This document shows, one piece after another, positions 1 to 5,900 of a stretch of DNA of 30,635 nucleotides. The first letter of the stretch is position 1, and every line of letters begins with the position of its first letter. The notes under the pieces are model-generated. The model was not told the origin of the DNA, searched no databases, and worked only from the letters and a program-made list of their open reading frames with translations. The translations under genes and the position numbers were made by a program. The DNA is from a virus: positions 1 through 30,635 of IMG/VR virus record IMGVR_UViG_3300022169_000015. One strand, given 5' to 3'.

Positions 1-452
1 CTGCTAATGTATTTACTGAGCAATCAGCTAAAGGTACATTTATTAGAAAAAACCCTACGCTAGTTAAATTATTAAGAAAACATAAACTAAACAATGAAGA
101 GATTTGGAATAAGATCTTGGCTGACGGCGGTTCGGTTCAGGATATTAACGAGCTTAGTAATATTACTATGGGGCATGATATACCAGCTAAAGAAGTTTTT
201 AAAACTTTTAAAGAAATAAATCAACTAGAGTTGGTTAATCAAGCTGGACTGAGACAGCAATATGTAGATCAGTCAGTTAGTTTAAATTTAGCTTTTCCTA
301 GTGAAGCAACACCTAAGTGGCTTAATAAAGTTCACTTTGAAGCTTGGAAGAAAGGTGTTAAAACCTTGTACTACACTCGAACAGAGAGTGTTCTGCGAGG
401 TGATATTGCAGCCACAGCAATGAATGAAGATTGTTTGGCTTGTGATGGGTAA
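1..452 (+). CDS. nrdA: Ribonucleoside-diphosphate reductase alpha subunit, class I, C-terminal part
   Basis: This is the 3' end of a gene that starts before the window; the open frame runs from base 3 to the TAA at 450-452 and gives about 149 residues. The visible part matches the end of class I NrdA: KGTFIRKNP, then KEVFKTFKEINQLELVNQA, then VDQSVSLNL, then the KTLYY segment. The two adjacent tyrosines (369-374) correspond to the radical-transfer pair Y730/Y731 of E. coli NrdA. The protein ends in a CLAC pair (Cys codons at 432-434 and 441-443), the swinging-tail cysteines that re-reduce the active site. The enzyme makes deoxynucleotides for phage DNA synthesis in the host cytoplasm. It points toward the late block and is separated from it by terminators. 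An internal TTG at 117 is not its start, because the upstream frame codes conserved NrdA sequence. Confidence 0.95.
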   Translation, partial: ANVFTEQSAKGTFIRKNPTLVKLLRKHKLNNEEIWNKILADGGSVQDINELSNITMGHDIPAKEVFKTFKEINQLELVNQAGLRQQYVDQSVSLNLAFPSEATPKWLNKVHFEAWKKGVKTLYYTRTESVLRGDIAATAMNEDCLACDG

Positions 453-459
453 AATCAAA

Positions 460-486
460 AAAGGGCTCTCGTTATGAGGGCCCTTT
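460..486. terminator. Bidirectional intrinsic terminator between nrdA and the late block
   Basis: The hairpin begins 8 bases after the nrdA stop. Stem bases 460-470 pair with 476-486 (11 pairs, including one G-T at 467/479) around a 5-base loop. Read on the minus strand, the stem is followed directly by a run of T (complement of the A run 457-462), so it is a good end for the minus-strand virion operon. On the plus strand the U tract is short (TTTCT), so termination there is probably weaker and may need the next hairpin. Confidence 0.75.
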
Positions 487-494
487 CTGGTTAC

Positions 495-542
495 AGGAAC
501 TATTAGGTATGGTACGCCTATTTATCTTGTTCCTTTTTTTTT
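495..542 (+). terminator. Second, tandem terminator-like hairpin after nrdA
   Basis: AGGAAC at 495-500 pairs with GTTCCT at 529-534. Inside it TAGG (504-507) can pair with CCTA (517-520). The outer stem is followed by an uninterrupted T run to about 542. It looks like a plus-strand intrinsic terminator with an interrupted stem, placed 9 bases after the first hairpin and just before the small gene at 561. Confidence 0.5.
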
Positions 543-560
543 AATTTTAAATTTAATAAT

Positions 561-743
561 ATGGATTATAATAACTTATTTAATGATTGCGTAGAGCTAT
601 TAGTGTGGCTAGCTACTAAATTCAACTTAACATATAAAGAAATAAATGTTTGGATATTTATAATTATAGAGCCAATTGTGTTCTTTGCAATGCTATTTTA
701 TATTTTATATCTTAATAGTAAACTCTACCGTAAAGCTCAGTAG
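561..743 (+). CDS. Small single-pass membrane protein
   Basis: This 60-residue reading frame starts at an ATG behind a T/A-rich leader of the same kind that precedes the other genes in the window. Residues 1-27 are polar to amphipathic. Residues 29-52 (INVWIFIIIEPIVFFAMLFY and onward) form one long hydrophobic membrane segment, followed by a short basic tail ending in KLYRKAQ. Small proteins with an IWIFIII-type segment are common in marine phages, but I know of no assigned function. It lies downstream of two terminators, so it needs its own promoter or read-through. Its last 32 bases overlap the convergent gene ending at 712. It could be a second lysis or envelope protein; that is a guess. 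Confidence 0.55.
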   Translation: MDYNNLFNDCVELLVWLATKFNLTYKEINVWIFIIIEPIVFFAMLFYILYLNSKLYRKAQ

Positions 744-1467
744 GAGTTATTCCAGCTAGTTCTTGAGCCTTGTTAGAAATATTATTAAGAGTTTTATTGC
801 TGCCCTTATAAGGCTCTAAATCCCACTTATCATAATAAGATACATATTTACCTTTATCATCTTCGCCTTGATTTAAAGTGTACTTGCCAAGCACGTTATC
901 TCCTGATCCTCTTTGAACATCACTAAAATAATCCTGTAAACTCATTATTCCTTTGCTATTTGGCTTAAAGGATTTTAAAAACTCAGGGTCTTTAAGCTTT
1001 TCTTTAATTGTTTCTTCAGAAGTTGGCGAGCTGTAATAAACAGCTTCTTGATCTTTACTGCTACTAGGTCTATATTCTGATACAGGAATACTATTATATT
1101 CTGGTTTTTGACCTAACATCATGCTTAAAAGATCTTTTCTTTCTCTAGTCGCTTGTCCTTTCCAAGATCCCATTTGGTCTTCTTTACTAACTAAAGCCCT
1201 TAAGACCCTCTCTCCTGGGCCTTGTTCTCTAGATTCGCGGCCGCCATCGCTGTACACTGTATTTTCGTATTCGTAAGGATTTAAGTTTTTAGCCAACTGA
1301 CTTTTTACTAAATTTAAACCTGCTTTTCCTACTGTAGAAGCTATAGTATACCCAGGTATAAGATTTTTTGCACTTTCAGTAGCTATGTTTCTTATTTTAT
1401 CAAGAATCCCTGGCTTTTCTTCGCTTCCAGGTGGATCTGTCTTTCTAAATGGTGAATTTGATTTCAT
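712..1467 (-). CDS. Hypothetical late protein, last gene of the minus-strand block
   Basis: This 251-residue protein has no recognised domain. It opens with a basic, proline-rich stretch (MKSNSPFRKTDPPG), then a mildly hydrophobic section near residues 36-56 (LIPGYTIASTVGKAGLNLV). A polar middle follows, and then a tyrosine-rich end containing GKYVSYYDKWDLEPY and finishing ELYGRVYY. The YVSYYDKWDL segment feels familiar from other flavobacterial phage proteins of unknown role. Its ATG at 1467 lies 5 bases after the previous gene's stop, behind an A-rich leader, so it belongs to the same transcript. It could be a minor virion or host-takeover protein; the sequence does not decide. Confidence 0.7.
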   Translation of the reverse strand: MKSNSPFRKTDPPGSEEKPGILDKIRNIATESAKNLIPGYTIASTVGKAGLNLVKSQLAKNLNPYEYENTVYSDGGRESREQGPGERVLRALVSKEDQMGSWKGQATRERKDLLSMMLGQKPEYNSIPVSEYRPSSSKDQEAVYYSSPTSEETIKEKLKDPEFLKSFKPNSKGIMSLQDYFSDVQRGSGDNVLGKYTLNQGEDDKGKYVSYYDKWDLEPYKGSNKTLNNISNKAQELAGITPTELYGRVYY

Positions 1468-1472
1468 GTTTC

Positions 1473-1712
1473 TTATTTTTTTTCACAATCGTTTACTGTC
1501 TCTCCTGTACCACTAGGTGAAGGCTTGGTACCTACTTTTTTATATCCTTTCCAGCACTTAGAGTTTGAAGAGTTAGCACCTTTAAAGTCTAAAGGCGATT
1601 CCATATCATCAATATGACTGTCAATTTCTTTTGATTGCTTTAAATGCATTTTAGAAGCGCCTTGCAGTTCTTTAACTATCTCAGCTAATCTTCCTTTTTT
1701 TAATTTTGCCAT
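1473..1712 (-). CDS. Small basic protein with a C-terminal Cys motif
   Basis: This is a 79-residue protein if started at the ATG at 1712. I prefer that start because it forms a TAATG junction with the amidase stop, the same coupling seen at 2907; an ATG three codons upstream (1721) is the alternative. An N-terminal helix (residues 8-37, charged, amphipathic) is followed by a compact end with CWKGYKKVGTK at residues 53-63 and a second Cys at 76 (VNDCEKK). The same C-W-x-G-Y-K-x-x-G-(T/M)-K ... N-x-C pattern recurs at the end of assorted cyanophage and marine phage proteins. Its role is unknown. The two cysteines might form a disulfide or, as a pair of such tails, bind a metal. Confidence 0.7.
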   Translation of the reverse strand: MAKLKKGRLAEIVKELQGASKMHLKQSKEIDSHIDDMESPLDFKGANSSNSKCWKGYKKVGTKPSPSGTGETVNDCEKK

Positions 1713-2137
1713 TATTTCCACATGTTAGTTATGTTATCGTATTCTTTTTTAGCGTCAAAACTAGGACACGCTTTACTAGCGAAGTCTCTATGACCGTATA
1801 TCACAGCTTCTGGATGCGCTATTTTAAAAAACTCTAGCATATCTACCAAAGCTTCTTTTTGCTCTTCGGTTCTTGTGTCTTTAGGTTTAAAATTAACCTT
1901 ATCGATACCGCCTACATAAGCAATACCGATAGAGTTTTTATTTTGACCTCTACAATGAGCGCCTTGCACGTCTAAAGATCTTCCCTCATGCACTGTACCA
2001 TCTAAATAAACTAGGTAGTGATATCCAATATCAGACCAACCTCTATCTAAATGCCATCTTCTTACATCTTCTACGGTGGTATGTCTACCTTCAGGAGTTG
2101 CTGTACAATGCACTATGATCTTGTCAATTTCTCTCAA
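1712..2137 (-). CDS. N-acetylmuramoyl-L-alanine amidase (T7 lysozyme-like endolysin)
   Basis: This 141-residue single-domain amidase of the Amidase_2/PGRP fold is about the size of T7 lysozyme (151). The zinc ligands are visible as H10 (IIVHCTA), H116 (YGHRDF) and C124 (KACPSF), with catalytic Y39 and K122. The spacings equal those of T7 lysozyme (H17, Y46, H122, K128, C130). It should cut the amide bond between muramic acid and L-alanine in the host wall at lysis. There is no signal peptide, so it needs a holin; a candidate lies three genes upstream. The start is a TTG at 2137 behind an A-rich leader, since no ATG occurs before H10. T7 lysozyme also inhibits T7 RNA polymerase, but nothing here shows that. 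Confidence 0.93.
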   Translation of the reverse strand: MREIDKIIVHCTATPEGRHTTVEDVRRWHLDRGWSDIGYHYLVYLDGTVHEGRSLDVQGAHCRGQNKNSIGIAYVGGIDKVNFKPKDTRTEEQKEALVDMLEFFKIAHPEAVIYGHRDFASKACPSFDAKKEYDNITNMWK

Positions 2138-2140
2138 CTT

Positions 2141-2461
2141 TTATTTTTTTGACTTATACTTAGGAACCCTTTGTTTATCTCCCTCTATAACTACAGTTTC
2201 AAACTCCCAATCTCTCCCCCCAAACTTTTGAGGTTCTGGTTTATGTCCTAAAATTTTCTTAGAACTTTCTCCTCTATAAAGTTTTTCCTTAGTTGTTCCA
2301 TAGTTTTCTTGATCAATTTGCATTTGTCTTTCACCGCTAATACCTCTTTTTTTAGCTCTCATTGCTAAGCTAGCAGCGTCAGCCATCATATTAGCTGTTT
2401 TTGGATCAATTTCTTGCTTGCAAGGAGATCCTATGTATTTTTTGTAAAGTCCTGATTCCAT
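2141..2461 (-). CDS. Hypothetical small basic protein
   Basis: This is a 106-residue protein from the ATG at 2461 (MESGLYKKYIGSPCKQ). The open frame reaches further up, but the extra 20 residues would lie inside the preceding gene and have no leader, while 2461 sits behind AAAAATAAAAAT. It is rich in Lys, Arg and Gln with no membrane segment. The central part (residues 18-55) looks helical, and the end is strongly basic (VPKYKSKK). It lies 3 bases before the amidase start and 4 bases after the previous stop, so it is in the lysis cluster. I recognise no family. A DNA-binding or virion-associated role is possible from charge only. Confidence 0.65.
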   Translation of the reverse strand: MESGLYKKYIGSPCKQEIDPKTANMMADAASLAMRAKKRGISGERQMQIDQENYGTTKEKLYRGESSKKILGHKPEPQKFGGRDWEFETVVIEGDKQRVPKYKSKK

Positions 2462-2465
2462 ATTT

Positions 2466-2753
2466 TTATTTTTTAGATTTATTTTTACTACAAAAGCTTT
2501 TAGCAGCTGCAACGCTACCAAAACCCCATTTTTTTAAAGCCATAGCTTTCTTTGTTGGTTCTCCTTTAGCATCTTTCATAGCGCCTGCCATACCGGCAAA
2601 TCTACATGCAAATGAAACTCTACGTTTTCCTGTGCCTGAGGTTTGTCTTGATCCTAATGTTTTACCTGTTTCAGATGTATAATCTTTACGCATCTTTCTG
2701 TTTTGCTTTTCGTAAGCTGCTTCTTTGATTTGAAACGGTGATTGTCTATTCAT
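2466..2753 (-). CDS. Small conserved phage protein with GKRRxSFxxRFxGM motif
   Basis: This 95-residue, very basic protein has a distinctive core: TSGTGKRRVSFACRFAGM at residues 38-55, then MKDAKGEPTKKAMALKKWGF at 59-78, and a Cys/Lys-rich end (SFCSKNKSKK). I recognise this pattern (GKRR-x-SF-x-x-RF-x-GM-x-G-x-MK-x-x-x-G-x-PT) as a small conserved family found in many marine and environmental phages, without a demonstrated function that I can name. Its ATG at 2753 overlaps the end of the candidate holin gene by 8 bases, so the two are probably translationally coupled. The charge and compact size suggest nucleic-acid contact or packaging in the virion, but this is inference. Confidence 0.75.
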   Translation of the reverse strand: MNRQSPFQIKEAAYEKQNRKMRKDYTSETGKTLGSRQTSGTGKRRVSFACRFAGMAGAMKDAKGEPTKKAMALKKWGFGSVAAAKSFCSKNKSKK

Positions 2754-2907
2754 CTTTTTCTTTTTTAAGATTTATCCACTTGTGAAGCGTGTATCCAATG
2801 GTTACAAAAAGCAAGGTAATTTTTAACCAAGTTTCTATATGTGCGAATGTTGTAAACCCGACAACCCCAAAGCTCATTGCGTACATTTTAATATCTGATA
2901 TACTCAT
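2746..2907 (-). CDS. 53-residue membrane protein, candidate holin
   Basis: This short gene begins at the ATG 2907-2905, which shares its first base with the TAA of the giant gene (TAATG), and ends at TAG 2748-2746, overlapping the next start by 8 bases. The protein is MSISDIKMYAMSFGVVGF..., with a first weakly hydrophobic stretch (residues 8-23), a clear membrane segment around residues 28-44 (WLKITLLFVTIGYTLHKW) and a charged basic/acidic end (NLKKEKDE). Its size, hydrophobic segments, charged C-terminus and place just ahead of the endolysin cluster fit a holin that releases or triggers the amidase. It could instead be another small inner-membrane protein. The tight couplings on both sides argue that it is real. 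Confidence 0.7.
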   Translation of the reverse strand: MSISDIKMYAMSFGVVGFTTFAHIETWLKITLLFVTIGYTLHKWINLKKEKDE

Positions 2908-5900
2908 TATTTATTTTTTGGCATTAGTTCTAATATTTTTTCAACTCTGTTTTTTTCGTATTTTAAAGCTCGTATTTCTTTTTTAGATAGTCCAAACTTA
3001 AGTAATGTTTTTACTTGATCAGGTTTGTTTTCATCTTTAATAGAATCAAACTGTCTTCTAAGTCTAGCTTCTGCACTTACGGTTTTTACTTTAGGCTTTG
3101 GAGTTGGTTTAGGTTTTGCAACTGGTGTGGGTTTAGTTTCTTCTTTTATCTCTTCTTTAACTTCAGCTTCTTTTTTAGGTTCTGCTTCTGCGTTTTGTAA
3201 TTCTATTATCTTTTCAACTCTAGCTTGTTCTTTGCCTAAAGCTTTTATTTCTTTTTTGGACAAACCTAAATCTAATAGCATATCAACTTGCTCTTTAGTT
3301 TTAGTTAATTTTTTCATGTCATCAATTTCTTTGACTTTCTCTTCTTCAGCAGTTAAAACTTTAGCTGCATCAAAACCTCCGTAATAACCAAGACCTAGAT
3401 CCCAAGTAGACCAACCAAGACCTAAAGCAACTTTCTGCCAAAGTGCAGACTGCTCGTTGACCATGCCTCTTACGTTGTTTATTTTCTTTGCTACTCTATC
3501 AAGAGGTACATTAGTAAGACCAGTTGTTATCTGAGCACCTGCTAAATAAGCTGGGTTGTCTAAGCTAAAACCTTTCTCTTTCATATCTTCCATATTCCAG
3601 CTAAAGCTTCTAAGACCACCTCTTATTTTGTTAATCTTAGATCCAAGCGGTGGAGAGAAGTTTAATAAGTCAAACACAGCTTCTTCATATTCAGGGCCTT
3701 TCTTAGCGTATTGCTCGCCTAACTCCATTAAAGCACTTTTAAGTGCTAAAACAGCTGCGCCGCCAATACCTAATCCTTTAAGCTGCGAATCAATCATACC
3801 GTTTGCTACTCTAGAGATCTTTTCATTTTTCTTATCATCTTTCTCTTCGTCGTCTTCACCAAACCCTAAAGCAAACACTGCTTGCTGCAAAGAGTTAAAT
3901 ATTAAATTCTGAATAGCACCGTAGTAAACTATCTTAGATACGTTTGTTCTCCAGTCTCCACGACCATTTATAAGATCTTGAGCAGCTCTTTTTTGTATAC
4001 GAGCATATTGCATCGGCGTATTTGCCCAAGCTAATATAACACGACCAGCAGCTGACGCTTGCTGCATGCTAATTCTATTTGGATTACTAGATTGTTGACT
4101 TTCTTCTGCTATCTGTCTAAAATCTTCAAAAGCTTGTGCTTCTGCCGCTTTTTGATCCATGCCTTTAGCTACTAAAGATTTTACTCTGTTTCTATAAAAA
4201 GTAGAACCACCAGCGGCAATAGCAAAGCTATCCGCAAATCTAGTCATTACAAAACCTTTACTAAGTAAAAACGCTATAGCTGCTTTTACCTTATTACCTG
4301 AATCTCTTACGGCATCTGCAATTTCAGATTCACTTACGTTAATCTTAAGACCGTTTCTACGTTCAACTAAGTAGTCGGAATTCATAAGGGTCATAAAGTC
4401 AGACCAGAATTGTTTTTGATTTGCAAAAGCTGCACCTGCTTTCGCTATATTATTATCACCCCAGTTTATGAAGTTTACCATAGAGAGAGTCTGTAATAAC
4501 GCAGAACGTGTATTAAGGAACATTACAGCACCAACAGAGTTGTTTAACCAATCTAGTATGCCGTCTGTGGCTCTATTACCTCCTGGTGGTCTGTTACTAC
4601 CTGACTTCATTCTACGAAGAGAATCTTCCATAGCTTCACGCCATCTAGTTCCGTACGCAGCCTCCATTTTGTTCATGTTGTCTTCAGAGAATATAATGTC
4701 TACATTCTCTCTCCACTCTTGCTGGTATTCAGCTCGGTTAACTTTATTAATATCATTTATGATATCACTAGTGATATTACCACCTAGCCAGTCTTTACCT
4801 GGTTTTGGATAAGGTTTACCTTTTTGTATTTTAATCAACTCATTAGCGAACACTCTAAGCTCAGGATCGTTCTGTACAAAGTCATTTAACTCTTTAATAT
4901 CTTTCTTAGAAAGTCCTGGAATTTCCATGCCTTGAGCTGTCCATATAGCTGTTCGTACAGCGTGAGAATATGTAAATCCTCCGATACCTGTTGGTACGCT
5001 TAAGCTCGTAGGTAGAGTTTTTAATTCCGTCTTTAAAGCTTTAAAATCATTAGCTGCAGATATCTTAGCTTGTGTTACAGCTGACTCAGCTCTGTCATAA
5101 GGATCTAGCAAGTTAGCTTTTAGAAATGCCATTTGAGCATCACCTTTCTTACCTTTACCTAGCATCTTATATAGTAGACCTGTAAAATCTTCAGCAGAAG
5201 GTGGAATAAAGAAATTAAACCTACCTTTATTAGCACCAACTGTTTTAGCTCTAGCCGCAGAATATTGTTTATAAGTTTCAATACCAGACGAATCTTCAAT
5301 CATATCATTCACGACAGTATCAAAAGTTGTTCTCTTACTAGCTTTTGCTAATTGAACTTTAGACTTAACATCGATTTGACTAAGCACGTCTTTAACTGCT
5401 TTAACGTTACCTGTGTGATCGTCGGCAAAATAAAAGTCATTATAACCTTCAGCTGCTTTACCCATAATCCACCCAGCTTTAGCCTGTGGAGTACCATCGC
5501 CTAATCCAGTAATATTAGCGAGTGGAATATCAAGTCCCATGCTAGCTAAAAATTCTTTAATTGGTCCAGCTGCGTTAGCGGGTCTTGCCGTTAAAACAAA
5601 TACGTCTTTAGTTCCACGTTTATCCGCTATGATTTTAGCTACATCTAACAGTGGTCCTTTACTTCCTTGCATTACTTTACTAAACTCAGAGAAATCCCAT
5701 TGAGCTCCTTCAGCCTCCATGTTACCTGCTTCTTTAGCAAATGTAGCAGCATCGATAGCTCCAGTAGTTCCATCAGGCATTGTGTATAACACATTACTTT
5801 TAGTTCTAGCCAATGTGTCATCAAAATCAAACACTCTAATCTTCTTGACAGGTTGATCTAGTTTTCTACCATTTGCTAAAGCTTTGTCAGTTTTTTCTAA

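Noticed and set aside
117-452. A stand-alone 111-residue gene starting at TTG 117
   Set aside because: The frame is open to base 3 and the upstream residues are conserved NrdA sequence, so the TTG is internal to a partial gene.
2462-2521. N-terminal extension of the 2141-2461 gene up to 2521
   Set aside because: It would lie inside the end of the preceding gene, has no A-rich leader, and the ATG at 2461 has one.
2789-2986. A plus-strand hydrophobic reading frame
   Set aside because: It is antisense to the candidate holin and the end of the giant gene; the hydrophobicity comes from the complement of Lys/Glu codons.
4751-4777. A 16-base perfect palindrome (4762-4777) next to a second inverted repeat (4751-4764)
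   Set aside because: It lies within the giant gene where the repeated Ile/Asp/Ser codons (NITSDIINDIN) explain it; no other copy or gene border is nearby.
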